The position numbers and the translations under genes are program-made. Shown one piece after another: positions 31,994-40,685 of a stretch of 64,000 bases of DNA (position 1 is the stretch's first letter; each line of letters begins with the position of its first letter). The stretch is from an uncultured Mycobacterium sp. (GTDB taxonomy: Bacteria; Actinomycetota; Actinomycetes; Mycobacteriales; Mycobacteriaceae), in assembly GCA_900078375.1 (NCBI GenBank), contig FLQS01000022.1, positions 1 to 64,000 on the forward strand, in the 5' to 3' direction. The notes below the pieces were generated by a model. It saw nothing but the letters and a program-made list of their open reading frames with translations, ran no database searches and was not told the DNA's origin.

Positions 31994-34291
31994 ATGGCTT
32001 ACCCGGTGCTGTCCACCTATCGACTCCAGCTACGCGGCCCGTCGGCCGGGGACGCGTTCACCTTCGCCGACGCCGAGAAGCTCCTCGACTATCTCGACGG
32101 TCTTGGTGTCAGTCACCTCTACCTCTCCCCGATCCTGACCGCCGCACCGGGCTCCACCCACGGCTACGACGTCACCGACCCCACCACGGTGTCCGAGGAG
32201 CTGGGTGGACCCGACGGTCTGGCCCGGCTGGCAGAGGCGGCCAAGACGCGTGGCCTGGGCCTGATCGTCGACATCGTCCCCAACCACGTCGGGGTGGACC
32301 AGCCCGACCGCAACCCGTGGTGGTGGGATGTGCTGCGCAACGGCCACGAGTCGGCCTACGCGAAATTTTTCGACATCGACTGGTCGGCGGATCTCGATGG
32401 CCGAATCCTGTTGCCGGTCTTGGGTTCTGATGGCGATGCCGCAGACCTGACGGTGGACGGTGACACACTGCGTCTCGGCGACCTCGCCTTTCCGATCGCG
32501 CCCGGCACCGGTGACGGTACCGGGGCGGAGGTGCACGATCGCCAGCACTACAAGCTGATCGGCTGGCGCAACGGGGTGTGCGGGTACCGCAGGTTCTTCT
32601 CCATCACCTCGCTGGCCGGTCTGCGCCAGGAGGACCCGGCGGTGTTCGAGACATCGCATGCCGAAGTAGCCCGCTGGTTCCGCGACGGATTGGTGGACGG
32701 TGTCCGCATCGATCACCCCGACGGCCTGACCGATCCGACCGGATACCTTCACCTGTTGCGTGACCTGATCGGCCCGCAGGCCTGGATCGTGATCGAGAAG
32801 ATCCTCAGTGCCGGTGAGCCACTGGACCCGGCGCTGCCGATCGACGGCACCACCGGCTATGACGTCCTGCGCGAGGTGGGCGGCATCTTCGTCGACCCGA
32901 CCGGTGTGCAAGCCCTGACCGAACTCGTCGACGCCAACGGGTTCGACTACGCCGACGCACCGGACCTGTTGCGCCAGTTGAAGATCGTTGCGGCGACGAC
33001 CACGCTGGCCAGTGAGCTGGCCCGGCTGCACCGCTCGATCGTCGCCGCTGTCGGCGCCGACCACCCGCAACTGCCGGACGCGGTGGTCGCGCTGCTGACG
33101 AACACCGGCGTGTACCGATCGGACTACCAGAACTTGTCGGCGCTGCTGTCGGCCGCGATCGCACACACCGTCACGGAGCAGCCGGCGCTGGCCGCCCCGC
33201 TGGAGCTGGTGTCGGCGGCGCTGGCGGTAAGGGAACCGGCCGCCCGGCTGCAGCAGCTGTGCGGGGCGATGACGGCAAAAGCGGTGGAGGACTGCTACTT
33301 CTATCGTGATCCGCGCCTGGTGTCGCTCAATGAGGTCGGTGGTGACCCTTCGCACTTCGGCATCAGCGCCGCGGAGTTCCACCGCAGTGCCGCGGTTCGC
33401 GGACGGCTGTGGCCGCGGTCGATGACCACCCTGTCCACCCATGACACCAAGCGCGGCGAGGATGTGCGCGCGCGGATCGGCGTGCTGTCCCAGGTGCCGT
33501 CGCTGTGGGCCGAGTTCGCGGCCAGTTGGCAGACCACCACCCCGGCGCCCGATCATGCGACCGCACTGTTCTTGTTGCAGAACATCTTCGGGGTGTGGCC
33601 GGCCGACGGGCAGATTACCGACGAGTTGCGCGCCCGGTTGCATGCCTACACCGAGAAGGCGATCCGCGAAGCCGCGTGGCACACCTCGTGGAACGACCCG
33701 GACACCGAGTTCGAGGATTCCGTACATGCCTGGCTGGACGCGATACTCGACGGTCCGGTCGCCACCGAGCTCACCGGGCTGGTGGTCCAGCTCGATCCGC
33801 ATGCGCACAGCGACGCGCTGGGCCAGAAGCTGCTGGCCCTCACCGTCCCCGGCATTCCTGACGTCTATCAGGGCACCGAACTCTGGGAGGACAGCCTCGT
33901 CGACCCCGACAACCGCAGGCCGGTCGACTACTCGGTGCGGGGTGCTGAGTTGGAACGCTTGTCACATCCGAAGATTCGGGTCGTGCGGGGCGCTCTGCAG
34001 GCCCGGCGGGATCGACCCGACACCTTCCTGTCCGGCAACTACCGGCCGGTGCTCGCCACCGGAAACGCCGCACACCACGTCGTGGCGTTCGGCCGAGGTT
34101 CCGACGTGCTGGTCGCCGTCAGCCGCTGGACGGTGCGGCTGCGTCACGACGGCTGGGGTGACACGATGCTGCCGTTGCCGGACGGCGGCTGGACCGATCG
34201 GCTGACCGGTGCGCGCTACAGCGGGCCGACGCCCGCCGGTGTGCTGTTCGGTGAATTGCCCGTGGCACTGCTGGAGTCCTCAGATGCCTGA
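31994..34291 (+). CDS. treY: Maltooligosyltrehalose synthase TreY
   Basis: TreY rearranges the reducing-end maltose of a maltooligosaccharide to an alpha,alpha-1,1 linkage. The protein is 765 residues. STYRLQLRG, SHLYLSPILTA, VDIVPNHVGVD, GVRIDHPDGLTDP, VIEKIL and TLSTHDTKRGEDVRARIG mark this GH13 subfamily. The last eight bases overlap treZ, so the two enzymes that act in succession are translationally coupled. Confidence 0.95.
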   Translation: MAYPVLSTYRLQLRGPSAGDAFTFADAEKLLDYLDGLGVSHLYLSPILTAAPGSTHGYDVTDPTTVSEELGGPDGLARLAEAAKTRGLGLIVDIVPNHVGVDQPDRNPWWWDVLRNGHESAYAKFFDIDWSADLDGRILLPVLGSDGDAADLTVDGDTLRLGDLAFPIAPGTGDGTGAEVHDRQHYKLIGWRNGVCGYRRFFSITSLAGLRQEDPAVFETSHAEVARWFRDGLVDGVRIDHPDGLTDPTGYLHLLRDLIGPQAWIVIEKILSAGEPLDPALPIDGTTGYDVLREVGGIFVDPTGVQALTELVDANGFDYADAPDLLRQLKIVAATTTLASELARLHRSIVAAVGADHPQLPDAVVALLTNTGVYRSDYQNLSALLSAAIAHTVTEQPALAAPLELVSAALAVREPAARLQQLCGAMTAKAVEDCYFYRDPRLVSLNEVGGDPSHFGISAAEFHRSAAVRGRLWPRSMTTLSTHDTKRGEDVRARIGVLSQVPSLWAEFAASWQTTTPAPDHATALFLLQNIFGVWPADGQITDELRARLHAYTEKAIREAAWHTSWNDPDTEFEDSVHAWLDAILDGPVATELTGLVVQLDPHAHSDALGQKLLALTVPGIPDVYQGTELWEDSLVDPDNRRPVDYSVRGAELERLSHPKIRVVRGALQARRDRPDTFLSGNYRPVLATGNAAHHVVAFGRGSDVLVAVSRWTVRLRHDGWGDTMLPLPDGGWTDRLTGARYSGPTPAGVLFGELPVALLESSDA

Positions 34292-36008
34292 ATTCGCGGT
34301 GTGGGCGCCGGTGCCCAAACGGGTGCGCCTCGACGTCGACGGGCAGTTGCACGAGATGACGGTCGGCGATGACGGCTGGTGGCGCGCCGATGTCGATTGC
34401 GCGCCGGACGCCAGGTATGGCTATGTGCTGGAAGATGATCCGGCCGTGCTGCCCGATCCGCGCTCAGCTCGTCAGCCCGATGGTGTGCACGAGCGATCCC
34501 AGCTCTGGGATGCCTCGGCGGTGCGGTGGTCGGACCAGCAGTGGGCGGGCCGCTCGATCGAGGGCGCGGTGATCTACGAACTGCACACCGGCACGTTCAC
34601 CGCCGACGGCACCTTCGAGGCCGCCATCGAGAAGCTGGACTACCTGGTGGACCTGGGCATCGACTTCGTCGAGCTGATGCCCGTCAACGCCTTCAACGGC
34701 AGCCACGGCTGGGGCTACGACGGGGTGCTCTGGTACGCCGTGCACGAACCCTACGGCGGCCCTGACGGTTTGGTGCGCCTGGTCGAGGCATGCCATGCCC
34801 GCGGGCTCGGGGTGCTGATCGACGCGGTGTTCAACCATTTCGGTCCGTCGGGCAACTACCTGCCCAAGTTCGGGCCGTATCTGTCCGCGGTGAGCAACCC
34901 GTGGGGCGAGGGCGTCAATCTGGCCGGACCGGACGCCGACGAGGTGCGCCGCTACATCATCGACTGCGCACTGCGTTGGATGCGCGACTTCCACGTCGAC
35001 GGTCTGCGGCTGGACGCGGTGCACGCACTGGTCGACAACACCGCGATCCACATCCTCGAGGAGATGGCAGGAGAAACCGATTCGCTGTCCACGGTTCTGG
35101 GCCGGCCGCTGTCGCTGATCGCCGAGAGTGACCTCAACGATCCCCGGTTGATCACGCCGCGGGATCGCGGCGGCTACGGCTTGACCGCCCAATGGGACGA
35201 CGATATCCATCACGCCATCCACACCGCGGTGTCGGGCGAACGTCAGGGCTACTACGCCGATTTCGGCTCGATGGCCACACTGGCCACCACGCTCCAGAAC
35301 GGCTACTTCCACGCCGGCACGTACTCGTCGTTCCGGCACCGCAGACACGGCAGGCCATTGGACACGTCGCTGATCCCGGCCACCCGCCTGATGGCCTACA
35401 CCACCGACCACGACCAGGTCGGCAACCGGGCGCTGGGTGATCGGCCATCGCAGAATCTGGACTTCGGACAGTTGGCCGTCAAGGCCGCGCTTGCCCTCGG
35501 ATCACCCTATACGGCAATGCTTTTCATGGGCGAGGAGTGGGGATCGAGTCGGCCGTTCCAGTTCTTCAGCTCACATCCCGAACCCGAGCTGGCGATCGCG
35601 ACGGCGCAAGGGCGCAAGGCCGAGTTCGCCGACCATGGCTGGGACGCCGATGACGTGCCCGATCCGCAGGACCCGCAGACGTTCCTGCGGTCCAAGCTGG
35701 ACTGGGACGAGGTCGACGACTCCGAGCATGCTCGGCTGCTGGAGTTCTACCGCGGGCTGATCGCACTGCGCGACACCGAGCCGGATATGGCCGACCCGTG
35801 GCTGACTCACCTGGTGGTCGACTACGACGAGGACGAGCGCTGGATCGTGATGCGCCGCGGCGCAATTGCGATCGCCTGCAACCTCGGCGAGCAACCGGTC
35901 ACTGTGCCGGTCGGCGGCGAGGCGGTGCTGGCATGGGGCGAGCCCGAGGTGGGCGCCCACGGCACAGAGCTGCCGGGGCATTCGGTGGTGGTGACCCGCG
36001 CGAGTTAG
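34284..36008 (+). CDS. treZ: Maltooligosyltrehalose trehalohydrolase TreZ
   Basis: TreZ releases free trehalose from maltooligosyltrehalose. The protein is 574 residues from the ATG at 34284 (MPEFAVWAP). An N-terminal carbohydrate-binding-like domain precedes the GH13 barrel with IDAVFNHFGPSGNY, GLRLDAVHALVD (nucleophile), LIAESDLND (acid) and AYTTDHDQVGNRA. An earlier in-frame codon at 34209 lies inside treY and is not used. Last of the three trehalose genes. Confidence 0.95.
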   Translation: MPEFAVWAPVPKRVRLDVDGQLHEMTVGDDGWWRADVDCAPDARYGYVLEDDPAVLPDPRSARQPDGVHERSQLWDASAVRWSDQQWAGRSIEGAVIYELHTGTFTADGTFEAAIEKLDYLVDLGIDFVELMPVNAFNGSHGWGYDGVLWYAVHEPYGGPDGLVRLVEACHARGLGVLIDAVFNHFGPSGNYLPKFGPYLSAVSNPWGEGVNLAGPDADEVRRYIIDCALRWMRDFHVDGLRLDAVHALVDNTAIHILEEMAGETDSLSTVLGRPLSLIAESDLNDPRLITPRDRGGYGLTAQWDDDIHHAIHTAVSGERQGYYADFGSMATLATTLQNGYFHAGTYSSFRHRRHGRPLDTSLIPATRLMAYTTDHDQVGNRALGDRPSQNLDFGQLAVKAALALGSPYTAMLFMGEEWGSSRPFQFFSSHPEPELAIATAQGRKAEFADHGWDADDVPDPQDPQTFLRSKLDWDEVDDSEHARLLEFYRGLIALRDTEPDMADPWLTHLVVDYDEDERWIVMRRGAIAIACNLGEQPVTVPVGGEAVLAWGEPEVGAHGTELPGHSVVVTRAS

Positions 36009-36061
36009 GGCTGTGGATAACGGAACACCTCGTACCGCAAAGTCGACAACCATACGGCGGT

Positions 36062-36478
36062 ATGACGGATCTATTGCCCATCCCTCCGATGGAGACCGCA
36101 ACCGACCCCATTGGATCGCCTGCCGATCTACGCGAGCGATGGCGTGCACTGATGGGACCACTTGGGTTCGGCGAGCGACTCCTTTGGATTGGCTTTGTCG
36201 GACCGGACCGGCGAATGCACAAGGCCCTCACCCAGATGCCGATCGGGCGCTTGCCTGACCGCTCTGTGATCGAAGAGCTGCTAGCGGGCTTGGTGACAGT
36301 AGTTCAAGAGTCCGCACCCGGAAGCACACTGGCCGTGTTGTTGACCAGACCAGGATCGGACGGGATCAGTGCCGAGGACCGGCGGTGGTCGAAAGTCCTC
36401 ACCGACGCGGCGCGGACGTCGGGCGCGCCACTAGAACCGTTGTTCCGGGCAAACGATAGGGAGCTGCGACCAATATAA
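36062..36478 (+). CDS. Hypothetical protein between treZ and vapBC
   Basis: A 138-residue soluble protein that I do not recognise. It is mixed alpha/beta in character, with ERLLWIGFVGPDRRMHKALTQ near the N-terminus, STLAVLLTRPGSDGISAEDRRWSKVLTDAA and a closing PLFRANDRELRPI. It has no signal peptide, membrane segment or cysteine pair. The pattern of a short beta strand ending in LLTRPG followed by a helix suggests a nucleotide- or stress-related fold, but this is only an impression. The ATG at 36062 is 53 bases after treZ, and the gene ends 17 bases before vapB. Confidence 0.6.
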   Translation: MTDLLPIPPMETATDPIGSPADLRERWRALMGPLGFGERLLWIGFVGPDRRMHKALTQMPIGRLPDRSVIEELLAGLVTVVQESAPGSTLAVLLTRPGSDGISAEDRRWSKVLTDAARTSGAPLEPLFRANDRELRPI

Positions 36479-36495
36479 GTGCTACGATGTGCTAC
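36479..36495 (+). promoter_or_regulatory. vapB promoter and 10-base-period direct repeat
   Basis: GTGCTAC occurs at 36479-36485 and again at 36489-36495, a period of one helical turn. TACGAT (36483-36488) inside it fits a -10 and ends seven bases before the ATG at 36496, so vapB is probably leaderless. The repeat is a candidate autoregulatory site for the VapBC complex. Confidence 0.45.
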
Positions 36496-36762
36496 ATGGA
36501 GCGCATAGGATTGCGCGAATTACGCCAGCATGCGAGCCAATACGTCGACCGAGCCGCCGGCGGCGAACCGATCGAGATCACCGTGCGGGGACGACTCGTT
36601 GCGATGCTGGTGCCGGCCGGCGAAGGAACGTGGGAAGAACTGATCCTTCGCGGCGAGGTCGCTCCCGCGCCGTCCGGCCAAGACCTGCTTGACGAGCCTG
36701 CACGGGACTACGGATTTGATGCGTCGGCAGCGTTGCTCCAATTGCGCGATGAAGAGCGCTGA
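36496..36762 (+). CDS. vapB: VapB-type antitoxin (Phd/YefM family)
   Basis: An 88-residue antitoxin. The N-terminus MERIGLRELRQHASQYVDRAAGGEPIEIT is the Phd/YefM DNA-binding domain; the C-terminus, rich in acidic and leucine residues, would wrap the toxin. The start at 36496 is preferred over 36487 because the conserved domain begins there and a -10 hexamer precedes it. The stop TGA shares its A with the vapC ATG, a standard toxin-antitoxin coupling. The counterpart in M. tuberculosis is Rv1560. Confidence 0.87.
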   Translation: MERIGLRELRQHASQYVDRAAGGEPIEITVRGRLVAMLVPAGEGTWEELILRGEVAPAPSGQDLLDEPARDYGFDASAALLQLRDEER

Positions 36763-37157
36763 TGCAGCTCTACCTTGACACTTCCGCGCTGGTGAAACTG
36801 ATCGTGATCGAGCGCGAAACATCGGCGCTGCGAACATATTTGAGGGAGTTCGCCGACGATGTACGATTCACCGCCGCGCTGACGCGCACCGAGCTGCTGC
36901 GAGCGGTCCGTCGCAGCGGCTCATTCGAACTCGCCGGACATGCTCATCGGGTGCTTGGCAGGCTCGACGTCGTCGCATTAACCAACCGACTACTGGACGA
37001 AGCCGGCTCCGTCGGGCCACCCGAGCTGAGGACCTTGGATGCCACTCACCTCGCGGCCGCACGCACTGCGCCTGCGCTGCGCGGCCTCGTCACCTACGAC
37101 CTTCGGTTGGCCGCGGCCGCCGGGGCTGTTGGTGTCAGCGTCGCTAGCCCGCGATAG
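36762..37157 (+). CDS. vapC: VapC-type PIN-domain toxin
   Basis: A 131-residue PIN-domain ribonuclease. The metal-binding acidic residues are Asp6 (YLDTSAL), Glu44 (TRTELLRA), Asp93 (TLDATHLAAA) and Asp113 (TYDLRL), all four intact, so the toxin looks functional. VapC toxins cut tRNA or rRNA at sites particular to each protein; the target here cannot be read from sequence. It overlaps vapB by one base and faces ilvA seven bases downstream. Confidence 0.9.
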   Translation: MQLYLDTSALVKLIVIERETSALRTYLREFADDVRFTAALTRTELLRAVRRSGSFELAGHAHRVLGRLDVVALTNRLLDEAGSVGPPELRTLDATHLAAARTAPALRGLVTYDLRLAAAAGAVGVSVASPR

Positions 37158-37164
37158 CCGCCGG

Positions 37165-38445
37165 TTAGGTCAAATACCGGTAGGCCGGCGAACCCGGCTC
37201 CAGCGCTTCGACGTGAATGCCGGAGGCGGCCATCCGCGCCCGCAGCCCGTCGAGCCCGGTGGCCGCACCGAGCTCGACACCGACCAAGGCCTCACCGGTC
37301 TCCCGGTTGTTGCGCTTGACGTACTCGAACAGCGTGATGTCGTCGTTCGGCCCGAGCACCTCGTCGAGGAACCGGCGCAGCGCGCCGGGCTCCTGCGGGA
37401 AGTCGACCAGGAAGTAGTGCTTGAGGCCCAGGTGTACCAGTGACCGCTCGAGCACCTCGCCGTAGCGCGACACGTCGTTGTTGCCACCGGAGATCAGGCA
37501 CACCACCGTCGACCCGGGGGCGACGTCCGCCTCCAGCAGACCCGCCACCGACAGCGCCCCCGCGGGTTCGGCGATGATGCCCTCGTTCTGGTACAGGTCG
37601 AGCATCGCCGTGCAGACCGCACCCTCGTCGACCGTGGTGACCGAGACCATGTCCCCGGCCGCGGCCAGCGCCTGATACGTCAACGCACCGACCTGCTTGA
37701 CCGCCGCCCCGTCGACGAACTGGTCGACGTGCTCCAGGGTGACCGGACCGCCGGCGGCCAGCGCCGCGATCATCGACGCCGCGCCCGCGGGCTCGACGCC
37801 GAGCACCGCGGTGTTCGTCGTCCGCTCGGCCAGATAGGTGGTGATCCCGGCGATGCACCCGCCGCCGCCGACCGGCACGACCACCAGGTCCGGCTCGGCC
37901 TCGATCTGCTCGAGGATCTCCACCGCGATGGTGCCCTGCCCGGCCATCGTGCGCGCGTCGTCGAATGGGGGAACCAGGGTGGCGCCAGTCCGCGCGACAT
38001 CCTCCAGCGCGGCGTCGGCGGCCAGGTCGTAGGTACTGCCACCGACGATCAGCTCGATGAACTCCCCGCCGTGATAGCGGATGCGGTCCCGCTTCTGCTT
38101 GGGGGTCTTGGCCGGCACGTAGACCCTGCCGTGCACGCCCATCGAGCGGCACGCCAGCGCGAATCCCTGCGCATGATTACCGGCCGACGAGCACACCACC
38201 CCGGCGGTGAGCTCGGCCTCGGAGAGTTGCCGCAGCAGGTTGTAGGCGCCGCGCACCTTGTAGGACCGCACGCTCTGCAGGTCCTCACGCTTGAGGTACA
38301 CCTCGGCGCCCGTGGCCTGCGAGAGCCGGTCGCTGTGCTGCAGCGGGCTCTGGCTGACCACGCCGGAAATTCGCCGCGCAGCCTCATCGATGTCAGCCGC
38401 GGATAGCGGCGCTGACAATCGGTGCTGGCTCAGATCGGCGGACAC
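37165..38445 (-). CDS. ilvA: Threonine dehydratase (biosynthetic)
   Basis: IlvA deaminates threonine to 2-oxobutanoate for isoleucine synthesis. The protein is 426 residues. PLP Lys63 lies in VRSYKVRGAY, the phosphate loop is PVGGGGCIAG, and the C-terminal ~95 residues (KHYFLVDFPQEPGALRRFLDEV onward) form a single ACT-like regulatory domain, as in the short actinobacterial form. It lies only 29 bases after the sirohydrochlorin chelatase gene, so it may be partly read from the nitrate block. Confidence 0.94.
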   Translation of the reverse strand: MSADLSQHRLSAPLSAADIDEAARRISGVVSQSPLQHSDRLSQATGAEVYLKREDLQSVRSYKVRGAYNLLRQLSEAELTAGVVCSSAGNHAQGFALACRSMGVHGRVYVPAKTPKQKRDRIRYHGGEFIELIVGGSTYDLAADAALEDVARTGATLVPPFDDARTMAGQGTIAVEILEQIEAEPDLVVVPVGGGGCIAGITTYLAERTTNTAVLGVEPAGAASMIAALAAGGPVTLEHVDQFVDGAAVKQVGALTYQALAAAGDMVSVTTVDEGAVCTAMLDLYQNEGIIAEPAGALSVAGLLEADVAPGSTVVCLISGGNNDVSRYGEVLERSLVHLGLKHYFLVDFPQEPGALRRFLDEVLGPNDDITLFEYVKRNNRETGEALVGVELGAATGLDGLRARMAASGIHVEALEPGSPAYRYLT

Positions 38446-38474
38446 CGCTCAATGGTGCCACCTTGTAAGGCCAA

Positions 38475-39158
38475 TCAGTGAATCGGGCTGAGCTCCCCGA
38501 CTGCGGTCAGGAAGCGCTGGGCCAGCAGCGCCACCAGATCGGGGTGCGCGCCCAGCGGCTCGGTCACCGCGTGCGCGCCGCACTGGCCGAGTTTGGTGTG
38601 GAACACCCCTGGCGCCAGCAGGTAGGAGGCGATGAACACCCGCCGGCCGGATTTCCTCAGCCGGTGCACGATATCGGCGACGGTGGGGACACCGGTGGCC
38701 ACGAATCCGAGGTGGACCTCCCCCACCAATTCGCCGAGCAGCGCCGCGGCGTGCGCCAGTTCGCGCCGGGCAGCGGGATCCGACGATCCGGCGGCCGCCA
38801 TCACCACGGGGTCACCGGGTGACCAGCCGACCTCGAGCAGCCGGCCGCGCATAATCTCGGCCAGCACCGGGTCGGGTCCCAGCGCGGGGGTGATGGTGAC
38901 GCTGGCATGGCCACTCTCGGCCACCCGGGCCGGCAGGTCGGTGTTGACGTGGTAGCCCGATGCGAGGAACGCGGGCACGACGACTGCCGGTGTCGTCGAA
39001 TCGGCCAGCACTTCACGGGGATTGGGCCCGAGTACGTCGACGAAGGCGGTGCGCACCGCACCGACGTGCTCGGCGACCGCCGACGCGAGTTCGGTGATGA
39101 TGGCCAGCCCCTGGGAACTTCGGGTGCCGTGGGCGACCAGGACGAGTTCTTGTGTCAT
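38475..39158 (-). CDS. CbiX/SirB-type sirohydrochlorin chelatase
   Basis: A 227-residue class II chelatase that probably inserts iron into sirohydrochlorin to make siroheme, the cofactor of NirB. The metal-site histidines are in LVLVAHGTRSS (near residue 10) and FLASGYHVNTDLPARV (near 70); the C-terminal half repeats the fold with FIASYLLAPGVFHTKL. The ATG at 39158 overlaps the nnaR stop by four bases. M. tuberculosis has the same pair (Rv0259c-Rv0260c) near narK3 and nirBD. Confidence 0.9.
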   Translation of the reverse strand: MTQELVLVAHGTRSSQGLAIITELASAVAEHVGAVRTAFVDVLGPNPREVLADSTTPAVVVPAFLASGYHVNTDLPARVAESGHASVTITPALGPDPVLAEIMRGRLLEVGWSPGDPVVMAAAGSSDPAARRELAHAAALLGELVGEVHLGFVATGVPTVADIVHRLRKSGRRVFIASYLLAPGVFHTKLGQCGAHAVTEPLGAHPDLVALLAQRFLTAVGELSPIH

Positions 39159-40300
39159 CTCGTGGCGGTGTCCAGTGCCAGGCGATATCCGCGTTTGACC
39201 ACCGTCTGGACCACGCGGGGGGCGGCCAGCGCCGAACGCAACCGAGCCATTGCCGTCTCCACCGCGTGAGTGTCGTCGCCGCCACCGGGCAGCTCGGCCA
39301 GCAGTTCTTCCCGGGACACGACCAGCCCTGGTGCCACCAGCAGCCGGCGCAGCAGCGCCATCGCGGCCGGGGGCAGCACTTTGAGCTCGCCGTCCACCTC
39401 GACGCTGGCGCTTCGAACGCTGATGTCGTGCCCGCCTGCACTGTATTTCCTTGCCAGGCAGGGTAGTTCGTCTGCGATCAGCCGGGCGAGCGCGCCGAGC
39501 CGATAGCGTTGCGGGTAACGGGCGTCGACACCGAGCCGGGTCAGCGGGGTCGCGGTGACCGGGCCGACGCAGAACACCGCGACGTCGTTGCGCAACGCGT
39601 TGATCAGACATTCCAGTGCGCCAAGGGCTTTGGCGCGTTCCAGCATCGCCGCGACGGCGGGCGCGCTGGTGAAGCTCACCGCGTCCACGTCGGCGCTGAC
39701 GATCGCCGCGATCAACGCATCGACCCGCCGGGAGTCCTCCGGCGGCTCCCAGCGATACACCGGAACCTTCACGACGTGGGCACCCGCGCGGGTCAGCGCG
39801 TCACAGATATCGGTGTCGGGCTCCCACTCGCTGGCGGCACCGTGCAGCTGCACCGCGATGCGCAGTTGATCGACGCCCTCAGACAGCAAGCGCTCCAGCA
39901 CTTCAACTGAGGATTCCGACTCCGGGCTCCACTCCTCGCACAGCCCGGCCTGGCGCACCGCACCACGCGCCTTGGGCCCGCGAGCCAGGATGCGAGTGGA
40001 TTCGAGTGCGGCGCTGAGTTCGTCGGAGACATCCCAGCCGTGGGCGGCCTCGATCCAGCCCCGAAAACCGATCCCGGTAGTCACCACGACCAGGTCGGGC
40101 GGCTGTTCGATCAGCTGCGTGGTCACCCGGCGCAGCTCGACATCGTCGACCAGCGGCACGATGCGAATCGCCGGTGCGTGTATGACGGCTGCGCCACGAC
40201 GCTCAAGGAGCGTGATGAGTTCTTCGGCCCGGCGCGCGGCCGTCACCCCGACGGTGAAGCCGGCCAGTGGGTCAGCGACTTCTGATCTCGACGAATCCAT
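39155..40300 (-). CDS. nnaR: HemD-like/winged-helix nitrate-assimilation regulator NnaR
   Basis: A 381-residue fusion. Residues about 1-275 are uroporphyrinogen-III-synthase-like (GFTVGVTAARRAEELITLLERRGA, VVTTGIGFRGWIEAA, AVSFTSAPAVAAMLERA), and about 285-381 are an OmpR-type winged helix (VLPPAAMALLRRLLVAPGLVVSREELLAELP, VETAMARLRSAL, KRGYRLAL). NnaR of Streptomyces and M. smegmatis works with GlnR to switch on nitrate/nitrite assimilation genes. The ATG at 40300 lies 29 bases inside nirD, implying coupling. Whether the HemD half still makes uroporphyrinogen III is unknown. Confidence 0.88.
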   Translation of the reverse strand: MDSSRSEVADPLAGFTVGVTAARRAEELITLLERRGAAVIHAPAIRIVPLVDDVELRRVTTQLIEQPPDLVVVTTGIGFRGWIEAAHGWDVSDELSAALESTRILARGPKARGAVRQAGLCEEWSPESESSVEVLERLLSEGVDQLRIAVQLHGAASEWEPDTDICDALTRAGAHVVKVPVYRWEPPEDSRRVDALIAAIVSADVDAVSFTSAPAVAAMLERAKALGALECLINALRNDVAVFCVGPVTATPLTRLGVDARYPQRYRLGALARLIADELPCLARKYSAGGHDISVRSASVEVDGELKVLPPAAMALLRRLLVAPGLVVSREELLAELPGGGDDTHAVETAMARLRSALAAPRVVQTVVKRGYRLALDTATR

Positions 40301-40637
40301 CGACCACCCTGACGTCGTAGACCGGCAGCGCATGTGACTCGTCATCGAGGCACCGACCGTCGACAAGGGAGAACACCTGCTTGAGCAACGGCGACGCCAC
40401 GGTCGGCTCGCCGCGCCGATCCCCGACGATGCCACGCGACATCACCGCGGCCCGTCCGAAGGGATCGATATTGCCGACGGCAGCCAGCGTGCCATCGGCC
40501 AACAGGAACAGCGCCACCTGCTCACCGTCTGGCAGCAGCACCGCCACGCCGCGGCCGGCGAGCAGCGCGCTGCGGGCGCATGCGGGCGTCCAGATATCAA
40601 GGTCGAGCCCGGCACTTCTGTCCGCGAGAACTGTCAT
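40272..40637 (-). CDS. nirD: Assimilatory nitrite reductase small subunit
   Basis: NirD is the Rieske-like small subunit of NADH-dependent nitrite reductase. The protein is 121 residues. The ferredoxin-like fold is recognisable (FLLADGTLAAVGNIDPFGRAAVMSRGIVGDRRGEPTVASPLLKQVFSLVDGRCLD), but the Cys-x-His/Cys-x2-His cluster ligands of true Rieske proteins are absent, as expected for NirD. It lies 48 bases after nirB with GGAGG about nine bases before the ATG, and overlaps nnaR by 29 bases. Confidence 0.93.
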   Translation of the reverse strand: MTVLADRSAGLDLDIWTPACARSALLAGRGVAVLLPDGEQVALFLLADGTLAAVGNIDPFGRAAVMSRGIVGDRRGEPTVASPLLKQVFSLVDGRCLDDESHALPVYDVRVVDGFVEIRSR

Positions 40638-40685
40638 GGTTTCAAGCCTCCAAGCTCTTGATAGAGGGGTCGTGTTTCACAACTG

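Noticed and set aside
29729..33808. Long frames antisense to treX and treY (about 570 and 590 codons)
   Set aside because: They mirror conserved GH13 genes and show shadow-type composition with no motifs.
36062..37157. A defence island around vapBC
   Set aside because: Only one toxin-antitoxin pair and one unknown small gene are present, in a position conserved with M. tuberculosis.
40272..40637. NirD as a true Rieske [2Fe-2S] protein
   Set aside because: The Cys-x-His and Cys-x2-His ligands are missing; this is normal for the NirD subfamily.
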